Below, piece after piece: positions 40,451 through 48,661 of a stretch of 64,000 nucleotides of DNA (its first letter is position 1; each line of letters opens with the position of its first letter). The stretch is from Streptomyces composti (GTDB taxonomy: Bacteria; Actinomycetota; Actinomycetes; Streptomycetales; Streptomycetaceae), in contig NZ_JAATEM010000018.1 in NCBI RefSeq assembly GCF_012034205.1, forward strand, positions 62,001-126,000, given 5' to 3'. The notes under the pieces are model-generated. The model was given only the letters and a program-made list of their open reading frames with translations, was not told the origin of the DNA and did not search any database. The translations under genes and the position numbers were made by a program.

Positions 40451-41506
40451 TCAGCGGCCCTGGAGGGAGCGGACGTTGTCGCCGAAGGTCCAGTCCCTGG
40501 AGCCGTCCCAGTTGATCGACCAGGTCATCAGGCCCTTGAGGGCGCCGTTGTAGTGGTTCCAGGCCTGGGAGACCAGGCTCGGGGACATGTGGCCGCCGCC
40601 GGCGCCGGGCTGGGCGGGGAGGCCGGGGACCTGCTTGTCGTAGGGGACCCGGATGGTGGTGCCCTGGACGACCAGGCCGCGGTCGAGGCAGTCGGTCTGG
40701 GCGACGAAGCCCTCGACGGTGCCGGCGGGGTAGGAGTCGCCGGAGCAGCCGTACATGCTGCCGTTGTAGTACTGCATGTTCAGCCACCACAGGCGGCCGT
40801 TGTCCGCGTACTTCTTGATGATCGGCAGGTAGGCGCCCCAGATCGAGCCGTAGACCACGCTGCCGCCGGTGACGTAGGCGGTCTCCGGGGCCATGGTGAG
40901 GCCGAAGTTGTCCGGCATGCGGGCGAGGATGCCGTCGATGATCCGGATGAGGTTGGCCTGGGACGGGGAGAGGCGGTTGATGTCGCCGCTGCCGGTCAGG
41001 CCGGTCTCGATGTCGATGTCGATCCCGTCGAAGTTGTAGGTCTTCAGGATCGGGACGATCGTCTCGACGAAGCGGTCGGCCACCGCCTGCGAGCTGAGGT
41101 CGATGCCCGCGGTCGCACCGCCGATGGAGAGCAGGATCGTCTGGCCTGCCGCCTTCGCGGCGCACATCTCGGCGGGCGTCGCGACCTTCACGCCGGTGTC
41201 CATGCCGTCCTCCCACAGGGCCGTGCCGTCGGAGCGGATGACCGGGAAGGCGGCGTTGATCACGTTGTAGCCGTGGGCGGCGATCCGGGAGTCGGTGATC
41301 GGGGTCCAGCCGAAGGGCGGGTGGACGCCGTTGGCGGCGCCGTCCCAGTTCTCCCAGTAGCCCTGGAGGACCTTTCCGGCCGGCTTGGACTTCACGGGGC
41401 AGGTGTCGGCGGCCGGGGCGGCGGGGGCGGCGGCCGCGGTGGGGGTGAGCGAGGCGAGGAAGGTCAGGGCGAGCGCGGCGGTGAGTCTGCGGAGGGGGCG
41501 GAGCAT
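40451..41506 (-). CDS. Secreted GH18 chitinase
   Basis: 351 aa. Signal peptide with RRLTAALALTFLASLTPTAAAAPAAP, then a GH18 barrel: the catalytic DxxDxDxE motif is NFDGIDIDIETG, with SIGG (LLSIGGATAG) before it and WWLNMQYYNGSMYG after. No separate chitin-binding module. Hydrolyses chitin outside the cell. The start ATG 41506 is followed by the signal peptide; an open frame continues upstream into the promoter. Two DasR-like sites precede it. Confidence 0.93.
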   Translation of the reverse strand: MLRPLRRLTAALALTFLASLTPTAAAAPAAPAADTCPVKSKPAGKVLQGYWENWDGAANGVHPPFGWTPITDSRIAAHGYNVINAAFPVIRSDGTALWEDGMDTGVKVATPAEMCAAKAAGQTILLSIGGATAGIDLSSQAVADRFVETIVPILKTYNFDGIDIDIETGLTGSGDINRLSPSQANLIRIIDGILARMPDNFGLTMAPETAYVTGGSVVYGSIWGAYLPIIKKYADNGRLWWLNMQYYNGSMYGCSGDSYPAGTVEGFVAQTDCLDRGLVVQGTTIRVPYDKQVPGLPAQPGAGGGHMSPSLVSQAWNHYNGALKGLMTWSINWDGSRDWTFGDNVRSLQGR

Positions 41507-41573
41507 GCGGAGGCCTCCCGGTGGGGGTCGGTGAGGTTGCCGGTGGGCGGATGTCGCAGGCATGACAGTCCTA

Positions 41574-41606
41574 TGGTCCAGACCATTCGTCAAGAGGTCT
41601 GGACCG
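41574..41606. promoter_or_regulatory. DasR-like (dre) sites before the chitinase
   Basis: TGGTCCAGACCA (41574-41585, a near-perfect match to the core TGGTCTAGACCA) and a reversed weaker AGGTCTGGACCG (41595-41606), with TTGACG (minus strand, 41588-41593) between, a possible -35. Such paired repeats are typical of Streptomyces chitinase promoters and link the gene to GlcNAc control. Confidence 0.78.
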
Positions 41607-41633
41607 CTCAGAGCCGGGAAAGGGGCGGGTCGG

Positions 41634-41677
41634 TGACAGATGAATGAATGACAGATGTTGAAATCTGTCATCTGTCA
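41634..41677. promoter_or_regulatory. Four-half-site TetR-type operator before the aldo/keto reductase
   Basis: TGACAGAT occurs at 41634 and 41649, and its complement ATCTGTCA at 41663 and 41670 (sharing one base). The order is two forward, two reverse, ending 17 bases before the reductase ATG. The regulator gene downstream (42754) is the likely ligand. Confidence 0.72.
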
Positions 41678-41693
41678 TGCCAGGGTGGAGGGC

Positions 41694-42704
41694 ATGAGGA
41701 CGAACACACGCACCCTCGGAAGCACCGGCCCCCGCGTCTTCCCCCTCGGCCTCGGCTGCATGGGCATGTCCGCGCTGTACGGAGAGGCGGACCGGGCCGA
41801 ATCGATCGCGACCGTCCACGCCGCCCTGGAAGCCGGCGTGACCCTGCTCGACACCGGCGACTTCTACGCCATGGGCCACAACGAGCTGCTGATCGGCGAG
41901 GCGCTGCGCACCGCCCCCGCCGCCCGTCGCGAACAGGCCCTGCTCAGCGTGAAGTTCGGCGCCCTGCGCGACCCGGACGGCGACTGGGCCGGCTACGACG
42001 GACGCCCGGCCGCGGTGAAGAACTTCGCCGCCTACTCGCTCCAGCGCCTCGGCACCGACCACATCGACGTCTACCGCATCGCCCGCGCCGACCCGGACGT
42101 GCCGATCGAGGAGACCGTCGGCGCCATCGCCGAGCTGGTCGAGAAGGGGTACGTCCGGCACATCGGCCTCAGCGAGGTCGGCGCCGACACCATCCGCAGG
42201 GCCGCCGCGGTCGCGCCCATCAGCGACCTGCAGATCGAGTACTCGCTGATCTCCCGCGCCCTCGAGGAGGAGATCCTGCCCGCCACCCGTGAGCTGGGCA
42301 TCGGCATCACCGCCTACGGGGTGCTCTCCCGCGGCCTGATCTCCGGCCACTTCACCGCGGACCGCAGGCTCGCCGCGAACGACTTCCGCGCCCACTCGCC
42401 CCGCTTCCAGGGCGACAACCTCCGGCACAACCTCGGTCTCGTCGACGCCCTGCGCAAGATCGCCGAGCACAAGGGCGTCACCGTCGCCCAGATCGCCATC
42501 GCCTGGGTGCTCTCCCGGGGCGAGGACATCGTGCCGCTGATCGGCGCCCGTACCCGCGAGCGGCTCGGCGAGTCGCTGGGCGCGCTGGACGTCACGCTCG
42601 GCGCGGACGACCTGGCCGCCATCGAGCGGGCCGTGCCGGCCGGTGCCGCCGCCGGCGCCCGCTACCCGGAACCGCAGATGGCGCACCTCGGAACGAAGGA
42701 GTGA
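41694..42704 (+). CDS. Aldo/keto reductase
   Basis: 336 aa NADPH-dependent TIM-barrel oxidoreductase. N-terminal LGSTGPRVFPLGLGCMGMSALYG, catalytic Asp in LLDTGDFYAMGHNE (Tyr neighbour), Lys in SVKFGAL, His in TDHIDVYRI, and C-terminal NADPH site in PLIGARTRERLGESLGAL. Usual length. ATG at 41694 with GGTGGAGGG upstream. The TetR gene follows 49 bases later; together with the operator this is a self-contained inducible detoxification pair, substrate unknown. Confidence 0.92.
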   Translation: MRTNTRTLGSTGPRVFPLGLGCMGMSALYGEADRAESIATVHAALEAGVTLLDTGDFYAMGHNELLIGEALRTAPAARREQALLSVKFGALRDPDGDWAGYDGRPAAVKNFAAYSLQRLGTDHIDVYRIARADPDVPIEETVGAIAELVEKGYVRHIGLSEVGADTIRRAAAVAPISDLQIEYSLISRALEEEILPATRELGIGITAYGVLSRGLISGHFTADRRLAANDFRAHSPRFQGDNLRHNLGLVDALRKIAEHKGVTVAQIAIAWVLSRGEDIVPLIGARTRERLGESLGALDVTLGADDLAAIERAVPAGAAAGARYPEPQMAHLGTKE

Positions 42705-42753
42705 CCGAGGGAGTGGCCGGAGACGCGGCCCTCGCTCCAGGTACGGTCGAGGC

Positions 42754-43341
42754 ATGGCAGCGACCGAGACCCTGACCGCCGAGCGCATCCTCGAAGCGAC
42801 CGAGGAGGTGCTGCGCCGCCACGGCCCGGCGAAGGCGACCGTGGTGGACGTGGCCCGCGCGCTCGGCGTCAGCCACGGCAGCGTCTACCGGCACTTCCGC
42901 ACCAAGGCGGCGCTCAGGGAGGCGGTCACCAAGCGCTGGCTCGACCGGACCTCCGAGGCACTGGCCGGGATCGTGGCCGACACCTCCCGCGACCCGGAGC
43001 GGCGGCTGCGCGACTGGCTCGCCGCGCTCTTCGAGGCCAAGCGCCACAAGGCGGGCGACGACCCCGAGCTGTTCGCCACCTATGTCGTGCTCACCGGCGA
43101 GCAGGGCAGGGCGGTCGCCGAGCATCTCGACGACCTGACGGGCCAGTTGACCCGCATCATCGAGGACGGCGTCGCGGCGGGCGTCTTCAGCAGTGACGAC
43201 CCCGCGGCCACCGCCCGCGCCGTCTTCCACACCACGGGCCGCTTCCACGACCCGCAGTACGCGCCCGAGTGGAAGGACCCGCGTACGGACGCCGACTTCG
43301 CGGCGGTCGTGGACCTGGTACTGCGCGGGCTGCGCGCCTGA
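42754..43341 (+). CDS. TetR-family regulator
   Basis: 195 aa. TetR HTH near residues 8-55: ERILEATEEVLRRHGPAKATVVDVARALGVSHGSVYRHFRTKAALREAV; C-terminal ligand domain ends with VVDLVLRGLRA. ATG at 42754 after GTCGAGGC. Same strand and 49 bases after the reductase, so co-transcription is probable. Predicted to bind the four-half-site operator upstream of the reductase and so to control itself too. Confidence 0.9.
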   Translation: MAATETLTAERILEATEEVLRRHGPAKATVVDVARALGVSHGSVYRHFRTKAALREAVTKRWLDRTSEALAGIVADTSRDPERRLRDWLAALFEAKRHKAGDDPELFATYVVLTGEQGRAVAEHLDDLTGQLTRIIEDGVAAGVFSSDDPAATARAVFHTTGRFHDPQYAPEWKDPRTDADFAAVVDLVLRGLRA

Positions 43342-43374
43342 GCGGGCAACCGCCGTACGGCCGGCCGCGGTCCC

Positions 43375-43581
43375 TCATGCGGCGGTCGGATCGACGGTGG
43401 CCTGATGCGCCTCGGCCAGATGCTCCTCCGCCTTCAGCCAGGGCAGGAACTGCGCCCCTCTGCGCCAGCCGCAGGTCTCGCATCTGATGGTGCGCTGCAC
43501 CCCGGTGCGCAGGACGTGCACCACATGCCGGCGCCCGTGCTGGTCGTAGCGGCTGACCTTGCTCGTGTCGATCTGCGGCAT
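43375..43581 (-). CDS. Small Zn-finger-like protein
   Basis: 68 aa, MPQIDTSKVSRYDQHGRRHVVHV at the N-terminus, then RCETCGWRRG followed by EEHLAEAHQ: a CxxC...HxxxxH pattern that could bind one zinc. No other domain recognised. GGAGG precedes the ATG at 43581 by four bases, which fixes the start against an upstream in-frame ATG. A 24-bp perfect palindrome lies 33-56 bases upstream. Confidence 0.7.
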   Translation of the reverse strand: MPQIDTSKVSRYDQHGRRHVVHVLRTGVQRTIRCETCGWRRGAQFLPWLKAEEHLAEAHQATVDPTAA

Positions 43582-43613
43582 GACGCCTCCGGCATCCGTG
43601 CGGTCGCCTTCCC

Positions 43614-43637
43614 TGTCGTCCCGGTACCGGGACGACA
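43614..43637. promoter_or_regulatory. 24-bp perfect palindrome before the Zn-finger-like gene
   Basis: TGTCGTCCCGGT followed directly by its exact complement, ending 33 bases before the ATG at 43581. Either an operator or an RNA hairpin in the leader. Confidence 0.55.
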
Positions 43638-43741
43638 AGGAGTGTGCAGCAAGACCAACATCAACAGGGGGCGCACGGCCGGGATTTCAGGCTTCGTACA
43701 ACTGATCCGCGAACAAACGGGACATCGGGTACGGCGGGACG

Positions 43742-43803
43742 CCGGTCCACGGGGCGGCCGGTCCACGGGGCGCCCGGTCTGCGGGCGGCCGGTCCGGGGG
43801 CAG
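43742..43803. repeat. 15-16-bp degenerate tandem repeat after the MFS gene
   Basis: Four units starting CCGGTCCACGGGGCGG (43742), CCGGTCCACGGGGCGC (43758), then shorter variants at 43774 and 43789, running to the MFS stop (43807). Confidence 0.6.
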
Positions 43804-43806
43804 CCG

Positions 43807-45264
43807 TCAAGAACGGTTCCGGGAGCCGAGGTTCGCCGCCTCGTGGATCTCCCTGGACTCCAGGCGCTCGGCCGTGCGCAGGGCGGTGCGGCGGGCCCAG
43901 GGGCCGGAGGTGAGGGCGCCCACCAGGAGGACCGCCAGGCCGAAGGCGACCAGGATCCACCAGGCGGGGCGGGCCGCGGGCACGAAGGCGTCGGCGTAGG
44001 AGGAGGCGCCTACCCCGGCGGCCAGGACCGCCCCGATCACCGCGACACCGAGGGTCTGGCCGAGCTGGCGGCTGGTGGAGGCGACCGCGGAGGCCACACC
44101 GGCCTGGGCGCGGGGCATGCCGGAGACGGCGGTGTTGGTGATGGGTGCGTTGACGAAACCGAAGCCGATGCCGAAGAGGACGTAGCCGAGGAAGAGGGTG
44201 GTGGTGGAGGTCTCGGCCTCGAGGAGGGCGAAGAGGAGGGTGCCGGCGGTCATGGCGCCGCCGGCGATCAGCAGGGGCAGACGGGGGCCGCGGCTGCCGA
44301 CCAGGCGGCCGGCCAGCGGGGCGCACAGGAACGTCGGGGCGGCCATCGGCAGCATCCACAGGCCGGCGTCCATGGGGCTCAGGCCGCGGACGTTCTGCAG
44401 GTAGAGCGTGGAGAGGAAGAGGAAGCCGCCGAGTGCGGCGAACGCGCTCACCGCGATCACCGTCGCCCCGCTGAACGGCGCCGAGCGGAAGAAGCGCAGG
44501 TCGATCAGGGGGTCGCGGCGGCGCGGCTCGTAGCGGAGCAGGGCCGTCAGGGCCACCAGGGCGAGGGCGGCGAACGGGGCGATGGCACCGGCGGTGGTGT
44601 GCGGGGCCTCGATGATCGCGTAGGTCAGCGAGCCGAAGAGGGTGATCACCAGGAGCTGGCCCACCGGGTCGGGGCGGCGGGCGGTGCCCGCGCGGGACTC
44701 GGGGACGAAGCGCAGGGTGAGCAGCAGGGCGGCGAGGCCCACCGGCAGGTTGACCCAGAAGATCGAGCGCCAGCCGACAGACTGCACCAGCAGCCCGCCC
44801 ACCAGCGGGCCGGCGGCCATGGAGATGCCGACGACCGCACCCCACACACCGATCGCGCGGGCGCGCTCGCGGGGGTCGGTGAAGGTGTTGGTGATGATCG
44901 ACATGGCCACCGGGTTGAGCATGGAGCCGCCCACCGCCTGGATCATCCGGAACGCGACCAGCGCCTCCAGGCTGGGGGCGAGGGAGCACAGCAGGGAGCC
45001 GAGGGTGAAGACCACCAGGCCCGCCTTGAAGACCCGCTTGCGGCCGATCCGGTCGGCGGTGGAGCCCGCCAGCATCAGCAGGGACGCCAGGACCAGGGTG
45101 TAGGCGTCGATGGCCCACTGCAGGCCCGAGGTGCCGGCGTTCAGGTCGCGCTGCAGGGAGGGGAGGGCGACGTTCAGCACGGTGTTGTCCAGGCTCACGA
45201 TCAGCAGGCTCATGCAGCAGATCGCGAGCACCAGCAGCCGTCGGCGGGGGCTCAGCTCGGGCAT
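43807..45264 (-). CDS. DHA2-type MFS drug exporter
   Basis: 485 aa with 14 predicted helices (EmrB/QacA group). Motif LDNTVLNVALPSLQRDL at helix 1, motif A in GSTADRIGRKRVFKAG, and motif C-like GPLVGGLLVQSVGWRSIFWVNLPVG. Proton-driven export of drugs or toxic compounds. The ATG at 45264 (MPELSPRR) is preceded very closely by GGAGG; an in-frame GTG at 45273 is the alternative. Divergent from dusB across 126 bases with an unusually AT-rich patch. Confidence 0.9.
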   Translation of the reverse strand: MPELSPRRRLLVLAICCMSLLIVSLDNTVLNVALPSLQRDLNAGTSGLQWAIDAYTLVLASLLMLAGSTADRIGRKRVFKAGLVVFTLGSLLCSLAPSLEALVAFRMIQAVGGSMLNPVAMSIITNTFTDPRERARAIGVWGAVVGISMAAGPLVGGLLVQSVGWRSIFWVNLPVGLAALLLTLRFVPESRAGTARRPDPVGQLLVITLFGSLTYAIIEAPHTTAGAIAPFAALALVALTALLRYEPRRRDPLIDLRFFRSAPFSGATVIAVSAFAALGGFLFLSTLYLQNVRGLSPMDAGLWMLPMAAPTFLCAPLAGRLVGSRGPRLPLLIAGGAMTAGTLLFALLEAETSTTTLFLGYVLFGIGFGFVNAPITNTAVSGMPRAQAGVASAVASTSRQLGQTLGVAVIGAVLAAGVGASSYADAFVPAARPAWWILVAFGLAVLLVGALTSGPWARRTALRTAERLESREIHEAANLGSRNRS

Positions 45265-45289
45265 GACCTCCACTGTACGCCGGTATCGA

Positions 45290-45340
45290 TAGTGCGGCTA
45301 ACTAATGAATTTTACGGTTTCATTGCATGGGCCATCCAGT
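45290..45340. promoter_or_regulatory. AT-rich divergent promoter patch between MFS and dusB genes
   Basis: The stretch with CTAACTAATGAATTTTACGG is far lower in GC than its surroundings and sits between two divergent genes, so it probably carries promoters; exact -10/-35 elements are not clear. Confidence 0.4.
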
Positions 45341-45390
45341 GTCCGCGTTCCACGGAACGGGGCGTCCCGGCGGCACGGCACAATGGAGGA

Positions 45391-46524
45391 ATGCCCACGC
45401 CCCTGCAGATCGGTGAGCACACCGTCCAGCCGCCCGTCGTCCTGGCCCCGATGGCCGGGATCACCAACGCGCCCTTCCGCACCCTGTGCCGGGAGTTCAG
45501 CGGAGGCAAGGGTCTGTTCGTCAGCGAGATGATCACCACCCGGGCGCTGGTCGAACGCAACGAGAAGACCATGCAGCTGATCCAGTTCGACGCGAGCGAG
45601 AAGCCGCGCTCCATCCAGCTGTACGGCGTCGACCCGGCGACCGTGGGCAAGGCCGTCCGCATGATCGCCGAGGAGGACCTCGCCGACCACATCGACCTCA
45701 ACTTCGGCTGCCCCGTGCCCAAGGTCACCCGCAAGGGCGGCGGCTCGGCCCTCCCGTACAAGCGGAACCTGCTGCGCGCCATCCTGCGCGAGGCGGTCAG
45801 CGGCGCCGGGGACCTGCCGGTGACCATGAAGATGCGCAAGGGCATCGACGACGACCACCTCACCTACCTCGACGCCGGCCGCATCGCCGTGGAGGAGGGC
45901 GTCACCGCGATCGCGCTGCACGGCCGCACCACCGCCCAGCACTACGGCGGCACCGCCGACTGGGACGCCATCGCCCGCCTCAAGGAGCACGTGCCGGAGA
46001 TACCGGTGCTCGGCAACGGCGACATCTGGTCGGCCGAGGACGCCCTGCGCATGGTGGAGCAGACCGGCTGCGACGGAGTCGTCGTGGGCCGCGGCTGCCT
46101 GGGCCGGCCGTGGCTCTTCGCCGACCTGGTCGCGGCCTTCGAGGGGCGCACCGACGAGCTGATGCGGCCCACCCTGCGCGAGGTGGCCGATGTGATGGTG
46201 CGGCACGCCACCCTGCTCGGCGAGTGGATCGGCGACCCGTCCCGCGGCGTGATCGACTTCCGCAAGCACGTCGCCTGGTACCTCAAGGGCTTCGCGGTCG
46301 GCTCCGAGATGCGCAAGCGGCTGGCCGTCACCTCCTCGCTCGAGGAGCTGCGGGCCGGGCTCGACGAGCTGGACCTCGACCAGCCCTGGCCGGCCGGCGC
46401 CGACGGCCCGCGCGGGCGCACCTCTGGCAACAACCGGGTGGTGCTGCCGGACGGCTGGCTGAAGGACCCCTACGACTGCGCGGGCGTCGGCGAGGACGCC
46501 GAACTGGACACCTCCGGCGGCTGA
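45391..46524 (+). CDS. dusB: tRNA-dihydrouridine synthase (DusB type)
   Basis: 377 aa FMN enzyme reducing uridines in the tRNA D-loop. LAPMAGITNAPFRTLCREFSGGKGLFVSEM at the N-terminus, catalytic Cys in NFGCPVPKVTRKGGGSALP, His in ALHGRTTAQHYGG and FMN-phosphate region in GCDGVVVGRGCLGRPWLF. ATG at 45391 directly follows GGAGGA. The open frame continues about 2 kb upstream through the MFS gene, without meaning. Its stop lies within the first copy of a triple repeat. Confidence 0.94.
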   Translation: MPTPLQIGEHTVQPPVVLAPMAGITNAPFRTLCREFSGGKGLFVSEMITTRALVERNEKTMQLIQFDASEKPRSIQLYGVDPATVGKAVRMIAEEDLADHIDLNFGCPVPKVTRKGGGSALPYKRNLLRAILREAVSGAGDLPVTMKMRKGIDDDHLTYLDAGRIAVEEGVTAIALHGRTTAQHYGGTADWDAIARLKEHVPEIPVLGNGDIWSAEDALRMVEQTGCDGVVVGRGCLGRPWLFADLVAAFEGRTDELMRPTLREVADVMVRHATLLGEWIGDPSRGVIDFRKHVAWYLKGFAVGSEMRKRLAVTSSLEELRAGLDELDLDQPWPAGADGPRGRTSGNNRVVLPDGWLKDPYDCAGVGEDAELDTSGG

Positions 46525-46594
46525 TCACCGCGCCGGCGGGGTGCACACCTCCGGTGGCTGATCGTTCCGGGCGCACACCTCCGGCGGCTGATCA
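46508..46594. repeat. Triple direct repeat bridging the dusB and LTA-synthase-like stops
   Basis: ACACCTCCGGCGGCTGATCA at 46508, 46575 and, with changes, 46545. The first copy contains the dusB TGA, the last contains the stop of the opposite gene (46592-46594). Confidence 0.85.
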
Positions 46595-48661
46595 CTCCTT
46601 CGTCGGGTGCGGTGTGGAGCCGAACGCGGTCAGGAAGCGGTCGCGGAAGTCGCTCATCTTCCACACTGGCGCCTTCTCCGCCGGCCTGAGCCCCTCCGTC
46701 CACTTCCAGTCGTCGATCTGCTCCAGCACCTTCGGGTCCTTGGCGACGATCGTGACGGGCACGTCACGGTTCGCGTTGAGGCCGCTGACCCTGGGCCTGG
46801 GCTGGTGGTCGCCCAGGAACACCAGCACGGTGTCGTCGGTGCCGTAGCGCTCCAGCCACTGCACCAGGCTGGTCACCGAGTAGCGGATGGACTTGCCGTA
46901 CTCCTCCCGGGACCCGTCCGGGTCGGCCAGGACCTCCTCGGGCGACTTCCCGGCCGCCTCGATCTCCTTGAAGACCGAGCCGTCGCCCAGGTCCTCCCAG
47001 TCGACGAGCTCCGGGATCGGCGCCCAGGGCTGGTGGCTGGAGGTGAGGATGATCTCCGCCATCAGCGGCTTGTCCCGCTTCTTGCCGTGCTCGAGCCGCT
47101 GGAACGCCTCGAGCGCGTACTGGTCGGGCATGGTCGACCAGCTGAACTTCGGGCCCTTGTAACCGAGCTGGAAGGCGTTGTAGACCTTCTCCAGCCCGTA
47201 CCACTCGGCCTCCGGCCAGCCCTTCTGCACACCGGGCATGATCCCCACGGTGTCCCAGGCACCGGTCTTCTGGAACGCCTTGGTGAGCGTCAGATGATTG
47301 CCGCTGGTCACGGTCCGGTACCGCTGCTGGTTGTCGACCCAGAGGCCGGACAGCGCGGTGGAGTGGCCCAGCCAGCTGCTGCCGCCGTAGGTCGCCGAGG
47401 TCAGCCAGCCGCTGCGGGCCTGGTAGCCGGCCTCGGCGAGAGACTCGGTGCCGGCGTCCAGCGCGGGCGTCACGGTGGGCGCGATCACGGGGTCCTCGAT
47501 GGCGCTGCGCCCGTAGCTCTCGATGAAGGTGATCAGGACGTCCTTGCCACGCAGCTCGGGCACCAGCTGGTCGGGCGGCGTACCGCCGAAGGTGTCGGAC
47601 CGCGCCTCCCGGGCGAAGGCCGCCTCGTCCCGCAGGGTGCCCACCACCCGGTCGGACTGCTCCCTGATCGCATCGGCCGTCCGTTCCGAGGCGATGGGCA
47701 TTCCGGCCAGCTTCAGATGCAGCACGGCGCAGGCGATCCACGCGATCGCCGCGATCGCCGTGCCCCGCGAGGCACGGGGGCGGTGCCGGGCCAGCAGATG
47801 GGCCAGCCGGACGGTGGCGAGCGCGGTCAGCACCACCAGAAGCACGGAGAGGACGATCGCGCCGATGCCGGCGGCGGTCGCGGCGGTGCCGCCCATCGCG
47901 TCCGAGACGTAGGACTGGGCGTCGTCCAGAAGCTCCCAGTCGAGGACGAGGTTGAAGCCCCGGCCCAGGAACTCGTTGAAGCCCATGTCCAGCAGATTGA
48001 GCACGGTCAGCGCACCGAGCCCCGCGCCGCAGAGCGCGGCCACGGCGGTCCTCAGGCGGCGCCGGGGGAGCGCCAGCAGCACGACGACGGCGAGGATGCC
48101 CTCACCGGGGATCCGGGTGAACCGGTTGAGGCGCAGCGCGTCGAGCGAGCTGGGCAGCAGCAGAGCGCCCAGGACGAGGACCGCGGCGAGGACGTGGAGG
48201 GTGACGCGGGCGGCGGGGGACTTCGTGAGCCGCGCGCCGGGGAGCCGGAAGCGGGGCGTCGGAGCGGGTGCCCCGGTGTCCTCGGTGCCCTCCGGTTCTG
48301 GTCCCGGTTCCGGTGTCGCTTCCGGTCCCGGCTCGGCGGACGGCTGGTCCGGCTTCTCGCGGGCCTCTGAGTCCTTCGGAGCCTCCGCGTCCTTCGGGGC
48401 CTGCGCGTCCTTCGGGGCCTGCGCGTCCTTCGGGGCCTGCGCGTCGTCCGGCTCCTCCAGCTCCTCCGAGTCCTTCGGGTTCTCCGCGTTCTCCGGCTTC
48501 TCTGCGTGTTCCGAGCCCTTCAACTCCTCCTGCTCATCCGGATCGTCCGGCTTCTCCGGGTGTTCCGAGCCCTCCGGGTCGGCCGGGCCGTCCGCCGTCT
48601 CTGCGTTCCTCGCGTTCTCCTCGCTCTGTGCCTTCTGAGCCGGCTCTGCGTTCTCCGGCAT
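46592..48661 (-). CDS. LTA synthase/sulfatase-family membrane enzyme
   Basis: 689 aa. A long charged N-terminal region (about residues 1-135, rich in Glu, Pro, Lys, Asp) contains a PKDAQA repeat; then about five helices (residues 140-300) and an extracellular sulfatase-fold domain with LITFIESYGRSAIEDP (metal/nucleophile region), HSTALSG, and VFLGDHQPRP at the C-terminal metal site. Members transfer glycerol-phosphate or related groups to build wall or membrane polymers; the exact product here is unknown. The ATG 48661 has no ribosome site; a TTG at 48688 with AAGGA eight bases upstream is a strong alternative. Confidence 0.82.
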   Translation of the reverse strand: MPENAEPAQKAQSEENARNAETADGPADPEGSEHPEKPDDPDEQEELKGSEHAEKPENAENPKDSEELEEPDDAQAPKDAQAPKDAQAPKDAEAPKDSEAREKPDQPSAEPGPEATPEPGPEPEGTEDTGAPAPTPRFRLPGARLTKSPAARVTLHVLAAVLVLGALLLPSSLDALRLNRFTRIPGEGILAVVVLLALPRRRLRTAVAALCGAGLGALTVLNLLDMGFNEFLGRGFNLVLDWELLDDAQSYVSDAMGGTAATAAGIGAIVLSVLLVVLTALATVRLAHLLARHRPRASRGTAIAAIAWIACAVLHLKLAGMPIASERTADAIREQSDRVVGTLRDEAAFAREARSDTFGGTPPDQLVPELRGKDVLITFIESYGRSAIEDPVIAPTVTPALDAGTESLAEAGYQARSGWLTSATYGGSSWLGHSTALSGLWVDNQQRYRTVTSGNHLTLTKAFQKTGAWDTVGIMPGVQKGWPEAEWYGLEKVYNAFQLGYKGPKFSWSTMPDQYALEAFQRLEHGKKRDKPLMAEIILTSSHQPWAPIPELVDWEDLGDGSVFKEIEAAGKSPEEVLADPDGSREEYGKSIRYSVTSLVQWLERYGTDDTVLVFLGDHQPRPRVSGLNANRDVPVTIVAKDPKVLEQIDDWKWTEGLRPAEKAPVWKMSDFRDRFLTAFGSTPHPTKE
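48372..48443 (-). repeat. 18-bp tandem repeat in the LTA-synthase-like gene
   Basis: Four consecutive 18-bp units (48372, 48390, 48408, 48426), the last three nearly exact, encode PKDAQA hexapeptides on the minus strand. In-frame expansion/contraction is possible. Confidence 0.88.

Noticed and set aside
43405..45390. Very long open frame upstream of and in frame with dusB
   Set aside because: It runs antisense through the MFS gene with Gln/Gly/Ala-biased composition; the GGAGGA and family N-terminus place the start at 45391.
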